A program made the translations under genes and the position numbers. The notes beneath the pieces were generated by a model. The model was not told the origin of the DNA. It was given only the letters and a program-made list of their open reading frames with translations, and searched no databases. Positions 42,720-55,939 of a DNA stretch of 64,000 bases are shown piece after piece (within the stretch, counting starts at the first letter, position 1; the number at the start of each line of letters is the position of its first letter). The stretch comes from Porpolomopsis calyptriformis (taxonomy: Eukaryota > Basidiomycota > Agaricomycetes > Agaricales > Hygrophoraceae), in contig OX621165.1 in the NCBI GenBank assembly GCA_951640195.1, positions 2,480,001 through 2,544,000 on the forward strand. The letters are read 5' to 3'.

Positions 42720-43546
42720 GACTGTCGCTGTTGAAGATGATGAATACGAAAATAGTAATAAATACAGCCAAATGGTTATGGTAAAACACGACATACACTG
42801 CGGGCTTACAAATCATGCATGGCAAGAAGCCAACGACAAAAGTGCATTGCGATTGAACATAGGGAAAAGACCAGCACTCGGATTACCAGGGAAATCGAGC
42901 AGACTTTGTACACAAAGCACTGCTTCTTGACACACCTGCTAGCCTCAGCCGTAATTTCACTTGGAAACTTTTTCATAAGATGAGTATGACAGTCTTCAAA
43001 TACACAGCCAAAATCACTAAAATACATACAGCCGGACAAAGTGTCGCATCAGGTAGCGAACGAGTCCTACTTTATGGCTGCTAAACACACTCGTGTCCCG
43101 CACTTGTTGTGAAGAGGATCAGACAAATTATTGATAAATCGTATTTGCCAACGGCTTTCGCCACTGGATTTCACCCGCCGGTGTGGGAAGCCTGTTGGGA
43201 TCTTTGTCAACTTGTCGGGGAGTATGAAATTAGATGCCTGCGTGATCAGCAGGCACTGGGATGGGTATGGACACGAGATTGCGGGGCTGGTGGAATTCGA
43301 AATGTTTGATGAGTTGCGGTTTGACAACAGGTGTTAGGAGACAGAGGAAACAGGAGCAGCAGACGGCCTTGTGACCGTCTTTCACTTGAAATTACACTCC
43401 AGATGCTCGCATAAAGTCTGATCGGTTTAGACCCTGATTCTCCAGGAGCTGGTCTCTTCCCTCTTCATCAAGTACTGTACGGACATATTCCTTGCCATCC
43501 TGGTCATAACCCAGCAACTTACCTATCTTGACGGTCCTCAATCACA
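42720..43546. other. Intergenic region between divergent genes
   Basis: This is the shared upstream region of the methyltransferase (minus) and the secreted-protein gene (plus). No gene or repeat was recognised. Confidence 0.45.
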
Positions 43547-44200
43547 ATGCACTTTTCTCGTTGTTTTCTTGCCATCTTAGCTGGTCTTGCAGTTGCCACC
43601 GTCACGTCGCTTCCCTTAGTGGGGTCTAGTTATGCCGTGCACGATTTGTACGCCCGCGCTGTGAGTCCACATTCGTTTTCTGCGATATTCTTACCAATAT
43701 TCATTTAGCCCCTTGAAGTCCAGATCAAATATGGAATCCCTGAAGACCGTCGTTCTGCCTTGGTGCAGAGGGTACAGGACTACCATAAAAGCTTGCCTCG
43801 AACGGACCCTGCCAAACATGCCACACACGCAGAAATTGTCGAGGATTACCATGATAAAGATGAAATGGGCAAGCTGCCTCGTCACATGACAGTCGAGTTT
43901 TACACTGGATTTCGTCATCCTATGGGCGGCGAGCTGAGAAAGCATATCTATGCCAAACATCACATTTCTGAGAACTGGGACACGGGGCGTTTGACCGATG
44001 AACAATTACAACGTATGATCGCTTCAGGCAGCCATCGAGCCACGAGTCCAGCCGATCCATCTTCAGCCAATCCATCTTCATCCAATCCATCTTCAGCCAA
44101 CCCACGAGAAAAGCCGAGACGGAAAAAGTCAGGTGGGGGAATACAGAAAAAGCGAGCACCAAGAGGGGGACGCGGAGGGGGACGGGGAGTGGTACAATAG
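43547..44200 (+). CDS. Small secreted protein with Asn-Pro-Ser repeats and a basic Gly/Arg tail
   Basis: Exons 43547-43660 and 43709-44200 give 201 residues. MHFSRCFLAILAGLAVATVT followed by SLPLVGS is a signal peptide with likely cleavage near residue 20-25. The middle has HDLYARAPLEV, a charged helical region (QDYHKSLPRTDPAKHATH) and HMTVEFYTGFRHPMGGELRK. The C-terminus holds tandem (A/S)NPSS units and then RKKSGGGIQKKRAPRGGRGG. An internal YARA (just after a dibasic-free site) and the lack of cysteines in the mature part make it unlike typical cysteine-rich effectors. Unrecognised; fungal small secreted proteins of this class are often lineage-specific. Confidence 0.65.
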
Positions 44201-45534
44201 CGGGGCCGACCATAGTATACAAATCTTTGTCTTTCTATCTCATTTTGAATGTTCACTCATCTACAGCAGAAGATGTCCGCCAGGCGGTCACGAGTTAGAC
44301 GTTTTTACATTATATCCCTAGGCGAAACCGCCCCTCAAAATCTGTTCAATTGTGAGTGCAATAGTTTATCATTATTCTGAGAACCCGTCGTGGTCGGTAG
44401 GATGTTACCATGCTATTGCTGTTGATCCATCACTATGCCTAGTACCCGGAACGCGGGTGTGGATGGCCGACCGCTGAATGGAAGAAACTTTGACGAGCTG
44501 GTTATATCCTCACAGAGTTCCGCGCACTGCTAATTGGTCCAGTAAGGCCTCTGTTTGCACGGTTGCTGCTGGCGCCACCACGGGATACCAAGAATGAATC
44601 TGACAGTGCTTGGGCAGTCGTGGTCGAGGTCGTTGAGTCCGTTTCTGTGACAGAGACATTGTGGTGGTCGTGGTGGCCAAAGGATCGATAGGGTTGGCAC
44701 CGAGAGAAGGATCAATAACACTGTGGCCTTTGATGAGTTGTTCAGTCCAGACTCTGGCAGGAATCGAGGGCTTCTCCTTGCATAGATGGTCACTTAGTTG
44801 CACGGTATGCTGGAGCTAACATCGTGAGTCTTGGATCTACCAAGGCCGGCTTAGGATCTGTGTGAGCCCCCGGGATATCGAAGGTGATTGGTGATTCCCA
44901 TGCTGCATTGGGAACGCGCTGAATGATTGTAGCAGCCGGACCCGAACCTGTATCCACTACTGTCAGGTGATGAATATTCCGGAGCGAGGCAAGTGTGGCA
45001 ACACCTCCGACGGTCCCGAGGGTTTTCTCGGGGAGATCTGCCTAGAGTCGACGGAGATAACCGAGCATCAGCCGAGATCATTGAAAAGATTATGTGAATA
45101 GAGGCTTTTGCACGTAACAGGGCTGGACCATGAAGTCACGGCATTCAGTGATCTGTTGCATACGTCTATGCGAAAAAGTGTAATATTCACTGCGAAGAGA
45201 GAGATTAACGGAAGGCTGACGGTAATAATATGCTTGCCAGCATGCGTGTCGCTCTTCTGCCAAGACAGCATTGGCCCGGCTATCTTGCTGCCAACACCGG
45301 GCTGCCCGCTATCGCCTCGAGTTGCTATTGAGAGCGACAATAATACCGCCCATGAAGCAGCAAGCCTGGTTGCCCCATACCGCGACTTCTCGTGGTCCTC
45401 TTGGACGAGTAAGCCGATTCCTGATGAGTGCCCCTAACCCCAATGCTAGGTCATCTCGGTGATATCATGTGGTTCGGTCACGAAATCCATGTATAAGTTA
45501 CCAAATGAATGTCTATGATCCCTTTTGAGCTGCC
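44201..45534. other. Intergenic region, no supported gene
   Basis: Several frames exist, but none shows domains, a signal peptide with support, or consistent splicing. Confidence 0.45.
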
Positions 45535-48124
45535 ATGACGCCAGGCCTGATACTCTTTGGCCGCTGGCTCCCCATCCTCTTCGTTCCTGTCTTCCTCATC
45601 GTCATCCTCCATCGACTTGCACCACACATTCCTGTTCCAACATGGGTTTACGTGATCCTAGCAACGCTAGGCATCCCCTCCTTTGCTGCACTGCGAATCA
45701 CACTTCGTATACTGTCCGAACATCGTGAGGCCGCAGCGGTGGGTGCTCGGCTTCCCCCCGTCATCCGTGGCAAATGGCCTGGTAACATTGACGTCTTGCC
45801 AAAAATGATTCGGCACTTCAAATACGGATATTTAGGTCAGGAACAGTGTCTTAGCTTTTGGATGCTATGGTAACGGCACCCCTTCCAGGCGACGGTATTT
45901 GGGAATATACCGAAGAGCTTGGACCAGTCTGCAATATGCGGATTTTGTGGGAAAATGTGGTTGTGACCAGTGAACCTCATCATATCAAAGTCATTCTGAG
46001 AGCTCTCTTCTTGAAAGCGAACTAAGATTTTTAAAATCTTCTAGCTTATACTGGCCACCGACTTTAATAACTATGTCAAAGGTATTGCCACCATCTTATC
46101 CATTCCGCGCATCTGAAACCTGGCTTTGAAGGAGAACGGTTTCGCCATGTGATGAACTCTGTACTTGGCACCGGCGTATTCAATTCCGATGGTATGCTTT
46201 CTTCCCTCTAGCTTCCTCCTACTCCGATCACGTTATGCGCAGGCGAAATGTGGAAGTGCGCGAGTTTCGCAACATCCTTGACTCAGGAAAATCAACTCGT
46301 TAATATGACAGATTCCATCGGTCAATGACAAAAAAGTTCTTTACCAAAGATCGAATCAGTCATTTCGACATCTTCGGGCGCCACGCTGACGAGGTCATTG
46401 CACAAATGAAATCGCGTCTTCGAGCCGGTTACTCTATTGATTTTCAGGTATTCCGCCTGTTATTCCCCGTACGCTGCTCACGACATTTCCAGGATGCAAT
46501 GTCGCGTTTCACACTGGACTCAGCCACCCAGTTCCTTTTCGGGTCTTGCGTGAACAGCCTTTCGGCTGGCTTACCCTACCCTCACCACGTCACATCACCA
46601 GAAGCACGCCGGCGTGGAACTAATTCTGCAGATGTGTTCGCAGATGCATTTTCCAGAGCGCAGTATCAGATCTCTGAGCGCGAGCGCAGTGGTCCCCTTT
46701 GGCAACTTTCCGAGATTTTTAAGAACAAGACGGACGAACCGATGAAAGTGGTGAACGCTTATATAGAGCCAATCATCAAAGATGCGGTCACAAAGAGACA
46801 GAAAGCTTGTCCTATGGATCAAGAGGGGGTGGACGATGATGAAACACTACTTGATCATTTAGTCAAGATGACATCCGGTGAGCACGTTTGCTCGAAAACT
46901 GATCTGAACATTATAAATATTATCAAAATATAGACCCCGTTCTTCTCAGAGACGAAACACTCAATATTATGATCGCTGGTCGGGATACAGTACGTCGTTC
47001 GTCTGGACTCGCGTTTTGGATCGAACAAGTTCTTATGTACCGCTTTCATTGTTAGACTGCTGCGACACTAACCCTCGTAGTTTACTTCCTCTCAGTCTAT
47101 CCGGCTGTTCTTTCTCGTCTCAGAGAAGAAATTCTTTCAAAAGTTGGCCCCACACGCAAGCCAACTTACGATGATATTCGCGAACTCAAATATCTGAGAG
47201 CTGTCCTCAACGGTTCGTGTCGCTTGTGTTTCACCATCCAGCATCAATATATCATTGTTTCATGACCGCAGAGACGATGAGGTTGTACCCTGCAGTGTGA
47301 GTTTCTTAGATCTGCTTTACGTTCTTTATGTGATTTAGATGGCATGCTGTTTAGACCGTTCAACATTCGGTGAATCGACTTCTGTTCACCCAACTCCGTC
47401 TCCAGGCTTGCTGATTTCCTTGTCAGGGAAACTGTTCAAGCGACAACCTGGCCATCACTCGATCCCACTGAAAAACCAATCTATCTTCCAGCGGGGACAA
47501 AGTAAATTTATTGTCCCTTCATTCTAAAATCTAAATGCCAAGTGTTGTCTATCAAAAGGATTACATACTCGGTGCTTGTGATGCACCGCCGGAAGGATCT
47601 CTGGGGACCGGATGGTAAGTCCTGCCCCTACAATCATCAATCCATATGACCGATCACCGCTCACAGCCCAGGAGTTCGATCCGGATCGCTTCCTCGACGA
47701 GAGGCTCAAAAAATACTTGATCCCTAATTCATTCATATTCTTACCATTCAATGCTGGTCCTCGCATTTGCCTTGGGCAACAGGTCAGTTGTGCCCGAGCC
47801 TCCCATAAATCACAATCCATGCATATTCAGCTTCTCATATTCCTCTTCCAGTTCGCATACAACGAAATGTCGTTCATGCTCATCCGTCTGCTACAAAGCT
47901 TTTCAAGTATCTCACTTGACCCTCACTCTCAACCACCGGAGACCCGACCACCTCCATCTTGGGCACACGCGAACGGCCGGAAGGCCATCGAACAGTTCTT
48001 CCCGAAAAGCCACTTGACGATATATTCGGCTGTTCGTTCGGTTCTCTTCTCGTCTGTTTATTGGCTAATCATTGTTGCGTAGGGTGGCTTGTGGGTGAAA
48101 ATGAAAGAAGCGGTGACTTCCTGA
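45535..48124 (+). CDS. Cytochrome P450 monooxygenase, CYP63-like
   Basis: This is a heme-thiolate monooxygenase anchored to the ER by the N-terminal segment [17 protein letters not shown]. Landmarks in order are [20 protein letters not shown] (C-helix), IMIAGRDT joined to [13 protein letters not shown] (I-helix), ETMRLYP (ExxR), [15 protein letters not shown] and the heme loop [12 protein letters not shown] with its Cys. Thirteen or so short introns all keep phase, including the last one before [13 protein letters not shown] and TGA 48122-48124. The closest family by pattern is CYP63 of wood-decay fungi (CYP52 clan), linked to alkane, fatty-acid and aromatic oxidation. The gene looks intact. 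A broken relative lies at 37284-37460. Confidence 0.85.
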
Positions 48125-48338
48125 TCCATGTGAGTTGACAAGCGGAAGGTTGTCAATTTATAAGTGTATCTAAGATGGTGGATGTTTTCGTTCTTGGGAC
48201 CCCCATAAGCGGATGGTCCCAACCCGATTGTAGTGTGTACAAGGTTATCTATATTTCAGGAATCCAGTCAAGGGCTACTCATACATGCACTGAATTCTGA
48301 GTAGAGCCAGGAAACGATAGCGGGATGTCTGCCTTGGT

Positions 48339-49156
48339 TCATGCCTGGTAGAAACTGACTCTCGGATCCCATCGGCCGTGCAAAGGCTCGTTCCATGCCT
48401 TATTTGCGATGGAGAACATCAAATTCAAGAAAAACAGGACGAAGACGACTAGCCAGCCGAGCCACGCAAAAGCGACCAGTGCCATGAGAAGTCTGCAGGG
48501 GTTTTCTTGTGTACACCAGGGGAGGTTGCCCCAGAATGACTGGAAGGAAGTCCGAAACCCGATAAGTCAGAGGACAATGAAACGAGAAGAGAGAAAGGAG
48601 GGAAGGGCTTTTGGAAGTAGAGAATTGCGTACTGAGGAAACGCTTGCCCCCGACAGCCACAAGAGGAAGAGGAAAGCGAGACTGGCGAGCTCTCCAAGGA
48701 AAGTGCAGATGAAGCGGAACTCAAATCTTCCGCGGATGGCGCATATTCTAATGGTGGTCCGTTATGTGAAGAACTATGATAGCCTGTTTTTTTTTTTTTG
48801 GAACATACGCGAATAACGACCAGCCCAAGGTAAACAGCGACGTCACTAGCAGTTCGGCGACGATAGGGTCTGGGAGCGGTATGTGGGATGAGATGGCGAA
48901 AGAAGGTGGGAACAAAGAGCCGTCTTGCTTACCATAATAACCCGTATCGTTGTCGAGAGTCTCTCCTGCAAGAATTTGGGTGGTGTAGTTCAGTCTTGCC
49001 GCTGTCAAAGCAAGCATAATGAAGGAGATGACACCCTGAAGGTGCCATTGCCCCAGTGTTGCCTTTCGTTGAGCGTTTATATCAACAAAAGGACCGTGAG
49101 GTGCTGACCAAAACGCTGTAGAGGATGATGCGGACGGTGGATAAATTCAAGGGCAT
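48339..49156 (-). CDS. Four-TM, MARVEL-like membrane protein
   Basis: From ATG 49156: MPLNLSTVRIILYSVL, then an intron, then ATLGQWHLQGVISFIMLALT and AARLNYT (TM1-2). LPDPIVAELLVTSLFTLGWS is TM2-3. FRFICTFLGELASLAFLFLL then WLSGAS is TM3, and LLMALVAFAWLGWLVVFVLF then FLNLMFSIANKAW is TM4, preceded by NLPWCTQENPCR, which carries two Cys in a predicted extracellular loop. The protein ends RWDPRVSFYQA. The four-helix pattern with a WLSGAS-type third helix is common in basidiomycete MARVEL-like proteins. The function is unknown. Confidence 0.65.
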
Positions 49157-49758
49157 GTCGTCGGCAGCGGGTGAGGACGGGAAGGTGGGTCAATGCAACC
49201 ACGATGCACTGTATATAAGAAATAGAGGGAACGAGGATGCCAGCGGGAAGCCTCGTTTGCGGGATTGGAGTTCGCAGCAAATGGCCATTTTCATTTTCAC
49301 GTCTTCGATATCAAATCGGAATGGTTGGATCATCGTTGGCGGAAAGTAGGAACTCCGTTCAACGCTCGTTGGTAAATCCCGAGCGCTCGCACAGGAAAGC
49401 GCGAGTAAACACTTATACAAGACTCCTCCCAATCCAAGACGTTGATCAACAACCCCAGAAGTGATGTTCATTGGTTCGCCGAGCGAAGTTCTTGGATTCC
49501 TCCTGGTCCACAAGGACACCGGGGAACGAGTAAACGGAGAAAAGAAGGTCGTCTACATATCCACGGGCATCAATGAAATCTTCGATTCGGCATCCATCAA
49601 ACGCAACCGAACACTATGTCTGAAGTTTTATGTGTCTGGTGTTGACTCTTCTTCGATACCGTTGACTGGCATGTGTATGAGAGTCGTAGCGTGCTTGTTG
49701 GTGATAGCTTATGTAAAGAGCCGTCTTTCCACATTTATATTCGGCGCTTTCAGAGAAG
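49157..49758. other. Intergenic region between divergent genes
   Basis: An open plus-strand frame at 49461-49805 runs through it and overlaps the presumed start of the next gene in a different frame; I found no support for it as a gene. Confidence 0.35.
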
Positions 49759-52700
49759 ATGCAGGAGTCCGACGCAAATATGGAGGAGGATTCGGATTTT
49801 GGTAGGTTGGACATTTAGCACATTACCCCACTCCGATCGACTTTGATAAAGACGAGAACGCACACGATTTTGATGAACCCAATTTTCGGCCAAGTAATCA
49901 TTCCGAGGAGAACGAGAGCGAAGAAGGGACTGGCGATGATAACAATGAAGGCCCCGGTGATGAAACCTCAGATCATGTCATTCATGGGGCCAGCGCCGAA
50001 GTAGAAATTGAGGGTGATTTTGAGTGCGTTCCGTCTACATCTCTTGTTTATTGTATTTTCGTATGCTGCTTTACAGCCGCCTTGTCCAGAATATCCGCCT
50101 CATAGATGGTGTCCCCGGTTCCGGGATGCTGAGTAGAGTGTGGGATTTCAACATCGAGGAGAAGGATGCAGAATTTCGCGATGACTTGCGTGAAGCTTCT
50201 GGTATAGGGCGCAGGCGAAGAAAGGTGACGTTTTCTATTCCCTTCCACTAAAATCACCCCTAACATGGTCTCCTTTGCCAGAATGCTCGTCGTTCTGGTC
50301 CTGCTCTGTCCATGCAAGTTCGTAACCTCATTGGCGATGGTAACAGCGCGTATGTCGATAACAACATACCTGAGGCGATGCGTATCATGCAAGAAGTCAT
50401 TCGAATAGAACCTCGTGCCGAGTCTGCTTGGTCTGTCCTTGCGCAGTGCTATGTGGATTTGAGTGAGCCCGCAAAAGCACTTCAATTGCACATCATGGCC
50501 GCACATTTGAGTCATGACGCAGAAGAGTGGCATCGGTTAGCTCGACAATCGAAGTGCGTGTATAGCGCATTTTGTGCCATCGCCTTTCCCTAATCCTGCG
50601 TCCTTGCAACGTTAGAGAACTTGGTTATAAGCAACAAGCTCTATATTGCTACCGCAAGCTTCACAGCTTGGATCCCAACAATGTTGATGCACTGTGGGAT
50701 CGAGCCTCACTCGCTAAAGAATGCGGAGACTTGCGGACCGTTAGTTATTTCTCTGGTAGTTCAATACCATGTTGGCCTCTCACCCATATTACTTAGGCTC
50801 GTCATTCACTCATGGCCATTCTCAAACGCTTTCCGCATGATCTTACAGTCTTGAACGAGTTACGCCCCGTTTTGATCGAGTTATCAGACCTGGCGACATG
50901 CACTACCCTTTTTCAAAATGCATTCGAGCACTATCGGGCCCTTTACCCAACCGGCTACAGTGTGGACGCTGAACCGCCAAGGCGGACCCTTGGAGGCGGG
51001 TTTGGTCTGATGGAGATTCTTGTTCTGGCTGATTTATATAATACAATCGGGGAACATGACCATGCTATCGTTACCATCCGCCGAGGGTGTCGTTGGCTAC
51101 AAGGCCGCGCGGAGCAGAAGTACTGGGATGTCTGTGTTGATGACAGGGAATACGATTTATCACTGGAAGGGAGGGGTGCTTCCGGAAGAGAAAACGAAGC
51201 GCAACCCGGAATGTTTCCCTTGGACGTCAATGCACGTCATCGATTGGCTGTTGCCAGACTCAAAATGGAAGAAATAGACGAAGGAAAGGTTCGTTAACAT
51301 TGCCACTAGCATTTCCAGCTCTCTTTAAACTTAACCCATTGCAGTTTCATGCCAACATCGTCCTCTCTCAAGATGTTCTGGATTATGCACCACTATTCGC
51401 GGAGATTGCAGATGCTTATTTTGAGCGCGAGTTGTATGTAGAGGCGTGCCCTATTTATGAAGTCCTCGGGAGTGATGCAGCGGTGCGTTTATCGAAAATT
51501 TCGTGGTGGTTAAAGAATCCAATATTCGCGAATGGATAGACAAGTAGTCTTTACATTCTTTTGCAGACTGCGGCCTGTCTTCGCATGCTGGGGGAGCTGC
51601 GGGAAGCTGCGGAGGTTTATGAGCATGGTGAGCACAGTGCCGTACTGGCTGGGGGGCAGGGCTTGTCTTAAACCATTCCAGTACGAAGTGCCGATCCCGC
51701 TCACAATGACGCAAAGATGAAGCTGGCAGAAATTTATGAGATTCTGAACGAACCACGAAAGGCGCTTGAATTGGTCTACGAAGGTAACCCTTCTTGTTGT
51801 CTCCGATCTCTTTTGTTTTTTACCTAGTGTGCATTGTAGTCATCGATTCTCGCAAAAAGAAACCCACTCCAAAAGAAGGAAGCACCACAGAAAACCTCCA
51901 GAGTTCGTCATTGTTTGAAGAAAAGACGAAAGGAAAGGGGAAGGCACCGTCGGGGAAGGCACAGAATCGGTTGACCCCCACTCAACTTCGGGAACTTGAG
52001 GAACAGAAGGAGGCGGAAGTCTTGATGGGGTACCGGAGAATGACAGAATTATGGTCTCGCGTACTAACTGAAGGAGAGGGACAGGAGGAAGCTGAGAGGG
52101 AGTGGATGTTTGAGGCAGAGAAGCTGGTCAATACGTTCAGGGAAACGAGGAATTTATTCTTGACTACTCGGGTGCGGTCCTTGGTTTCGATTCTCTGGAG
52201 GCCCTAACCACAGTTTTCGCTCAGAACCATCCATTCCGCGGAATGTTCCCTAAAACTCATGCAACGAAGCAGAGTAATGAAGCGGATGAGGACCATATGG
52301 CGTTTCGTCTTCACCTTGATCTTGGTCTGTTTCTGTTTGGTCATGGAGAGGGACACTCTGATCACTTTACTGCAATAGCGCATGACAGTGTTACGAGGAA
52401 GCCCAAAAACGGTGACACAAAAACAGGCCGGGTTGAGATATTCCGCGGAATCCGATTCGAAGACTGGTTGAAGGTCTTCATGCAGGTTTGCATTTCCTAT
52501 TTGATTGTGTTAGTCGCTCAAACTGAGTAACATTAGTACGCCTTTTTACTTACGAAACGCAACCGTTATGACGCTGCAGACGAAGTTCTTCGACATATTC
52601 TTCTATCCAATGCGTACCAGACGCGACAACTCCAAGATACAATACGACTTGCTTTGATCAGTAAGTTGTCTAAAAGATTTTTATACTCTGACGCCTGGTT

Positions 52701-53781
52701 CATTGCCTTTCAACTAGCGTGTGCGATAGCGACCCATCAGTACCCTATCGCTGTAGAACAATGTCGAAAATTGATTGGCGTCCATCAGTTCAATAACGAG
52801 CCACAGCGGATAATGCTTGCAGTACTGGCAAGCGGTCTGCGTCCGACTGACTCTTTCATCGTGTCTACGCTCCAAAAACACCTTTTTCGGGAATTAAAGC
52901 TTGCCGATACCGCAGTTAAGAACAAGGAACTTTTAAGGTGGAACCCCCTCAGTCGACGATATGTTACTGGGACGTCGGCGAAAACAGGGGAAGCCGATGA
53001 TGCACCCGTGGACGAAGTTGAAGATACAGATATTATTGTGCCAGATGAATCCACGAGTGACAAAGCAGATGTGCCCGGTGTTCCGAACAAGAACAACCCG
53101 TTAAATGTTGCTGTATACGGCCAGATCTGCATTGCCGCGAGGAGCTATCAAAGCGCAATATGTGAGTCTTTCGATTGCACTTTGAACTCCAAATGACATG
53201 CAACAAATCCTGTTCAGTCTACCTTTTGCATGCATACGATTACTGTCCAGAAGATCCGATGATATGCCTTTGTTTGGCGATAGCATCGCTGGGGCGCGCA
53301 ATGCAACGTCAAGCAGATAATCGACACCATCTCATGGCGCAGGTATGTCTTGCGAATGTCTTGCGTACTTCGCTGATCGGGCACCCGAACCAGGCTCTGG
53401 CGTTTTTGTCCCGTTATCGGTCGCTGCGAGGTTCAGCTCCTGACGAGTTGGAAGAAGTTGAATACAACTTTGGGCGAGCGTTCCAACAGATAGGTCCGTC
53501 CGAACTCCTAGCCATTTTTTGACCGTCGATTGAATGAAGGCGTGGAAAAGGTCTGTATACCCTTGCTGTGCGGCACTACGAGCGCGTTCTGGAGCTAGCA
53601 GAATGCAGAGGACCAGATGTGAGAACTCGAGAACGAGTGCTGTCGAACCTGACTGACTGGGACCGTAACTTAGGATCATGGTCCTGCTCGAGAAGCTGCG
53701 TATAACTTGTCTCTAATCTATGTGATGACGGGCGCGGCACCCTTGGCTGAAGCACTCTACGGACGGTGGCTCTCGTTTTGA
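49759..53781 (+). CDS. TFC4: TFIIIC subunit Tfc4/Sfc4 (TPR protein, GTF3C3-like)
   Basis: This RNA polymerase III factor binds the A-box side of tRNA genes and recruits TFIIIB. An acidic N-terminus (about 100 residues) is followed by TPR units: RNLIGDGNSAYVDNNIPEAM and RIMQEVIRIEPRAESAWSVL, QALYCYRKLHSLDPNNVDAL, then FGLMEILVLADLYNTIGEHD in the second array. The C-terminal TPRs include YLLHAYDYCPEDPMICLCLA and LAVRHYERVLELAECRGPD. The last exon reads AREAAYNLSLIYVMTGAAPL and ends LYGRWLSF, TGA 53779-53781, the usual family end. Many introns are in phase. The start is uncertain: ATG 49759 is in frame only if a very short (17 nt) intron at about 49802 is assumed, so the true first exon may lie elsewhere. 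Confidence 0.8.
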
Positions 53782-54018
53782 ATTGTATCGATATGCTCGT
53801 AGTGTATTTTTATTCTCAGACGACTGATCTACAGCTCGGGGGGAAGGAGTGTGTGCTCGGGTGATGGCTGACGGGATTCTTGAGGTTGACATTATTCGAA
53901 TTTGGACTGGTTCATGAGAAGTGCTTATAAACGCGACAGGTCCTGGGATTGGCGGTTGTCCACCTTTGATTTCCCTCCACAAATCCTATACTTTTTGCGT
54001 TCAATTTCTCTTTTCGTA

Positions 54019-55432
54019 ATGATCCAATTATCACCGACGCTCTCGAGGGTAAAGCGCACTCTCGATATTCTGCTCAAAGAGAGCTGACCATTACCTCTAG
54101 GGAGGTCATTTCTTCCGACGCGATTCCGCTGAGACCGACGACTCGCCATTTTCGTCGGGCCTCACCACGCCCGCTGACGAAGAGGCGCTGCAGCCATTTG
54201 ATCGAATAATACTTCCATGTGAAGATGTAAATCACCTCACGACCCACGCGTTTAACACCCCTAAGCTATTCGAGCCCACGACTCCCAAACCGCGCTCGTT
54301 GTCCAGGGCGGTGGTCAAAGCCAAACAATTCGTTCAAAACTTGGGCAAGTCGACTGAATCGGGGAAGGTTTGTCGTCTCACCGTTCGCTTTTCACAATTA
54401 GATGATTAAATTGAGTTCAGAGGAAGAATGTCACGCCGCTGGTTTCACCAAGATCGGCTTCCATCGAAGAGTATGATATAGTACAGAATCTGCCAATAGA
54501 TCCACCTCTCGTGGATCCTCAGCTCGGAAATGATCTCAGCGGCAAACCTAGAACGGTGGGTGTCCTTGTCGTTGCCTGTATTGCAGTTGTTTTGACTTTA
54601 ATCAGACGATTTTCAATCTTCCCAACGAGGATATAGAAAACAGGTCTGTTGAAGCGATGCCAGAGAATGTTTGTTGCTCTCAAAAAAAAATCTTTCTCGT
54701 GGCTGACGATCCTTGATCACCGATCTGCAGTCAACAAACCCAGAAACAGAATTGGTGACAATCCCAAGCACGGACAACGTCGCTTCAGATCTGCAATCTG
54801 ACATTCTCGAGTCTAGCAGTCTTACCGGAAGAGATGCTACGGATTCCGCTCCAGAAGGGTATTTTCCCGAACCACGCTCTAGCACTGCTCAAGACGCGAG
54901 TGGACCCTGTGTGGACCTCGACGCCTTGGACACACCGCTCTCGCTGGAATGGCCAGAGCGGACGGTGGACAAGGTGCTTATTCTCGCCAAAGTCATTTGC
55001 TTCCTCCCATGGTGTATCGCCGTCGGTGGCGTGATCATACTCTGCCCGAGCAAGTTAGAACTCATCGCGTTCAACACCGGATACCACCCGTCTCCGCTGA
55101 GAGGGATCCAACGCTTTGCTTACTGGGCCGACTGCGCCATGCAACACGTCGCCATCTTCTGTGCGTTTGTCCTCGGTGTGGGGTGGTGGAATAAGCCTCT
55201 AGGCATGCTCTTTCTTGCCGGGATCCTGGCCGGGTTCTGTTTCGCTTGGGGTGACTTTGTTCTCGACAGGAGTCTTCCGCTGGGGGATGATGACCGACAG
55301 ACGATATTCTTGGTGGCCACGGACTATGGGGTCAAGAATGATCGTTCGGTCGTTTTTCAAAAGACTCCGGAAGGATATCTGGTTCTGGAGAAGGGTGTAC
55401 CGTCCGACGCTGGCGTCACGGAGGCGTCCTGA
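54019..55432 (+). CDS. Predicted multi-pass membrane protein with a long acidic N-terminus
   Basis: Exons join in phase from ATG 54019 (MIQLSPTLSR) through RRDSAETDDSPFSSG, TPKLFEPTTPKPRSLSRAVV, PLVSPRSASIEEYDIV and STNPETELVTIPSTDN to the final exon. The N-terminal half is Ser/Thr/Pro-rich and acidic, and probably cytosolic and phosphorylated. The C-terminal half has three to four hydrophobic helices: KVLILAKVICFLPWCIAVGG, VAIFCAFVLGVGWW and GMLFLAGILAGFCFAWGDFV. The protein ends FQKTPEGYLVLEKGVPSD and a short tail. I do not recognise the family. The gene is 238 bp downstream of TFC4 on the same strand. Confidence 0.6.
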
Positions 55433-55939
55433 CTTGTCTTTTTCCTTATTTTCCTCATGTCATTTATGTGATCGAACCAACATACACACAGAATCTAACG
55501 ACCTTTGGAATGGGTCACTGTTGGACACGGTTTACAACGGAATGTTACATTACAACTAAGGATAACGATACAATTCAAGTATCCAATGTCACCGGAACAA
55601 CTTGAATGCACATGTGTAAGAGGGAATGTCTGGCAACAAGGTAGCGAAACCTGTCACGGCTCCCGTCCAGTCGAGAGAAGACAAGGAATTTTAGTGTCAC
55701 CGGGGTTGCTCTATTCAATGATTGAAGAAGAAAAAAATGAGTGCGAATTTTGAAGTCTTCAGTATGTCATGGTGTCGTTGATGGGTGGGGATGGCAGTAA
55801 ATGATGAGGATGCAAACAACAACAAAAAATTAACGAATGGAATTGAAAAAGGAGAGATCATTGGGTAATCCAAAAATGGAGAGTGGGGGGGAGATTTCAA
55901 GGGCAGAATTAGAGGAATTCGATTAGGGTAAGAAGAATG
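55433..55939. other. Intergenic region between convergent genes
   Basis: This is the 3' flank of both neighbours. No gene was seen. Confidence 0.5.

Noticed and set aside
49461..49805. Open plus-strand frame of 114 codons upstream of TFC4
   Set aside because: It overlaps the likely TFC4 start in another frame and has no domain or codon-use support.
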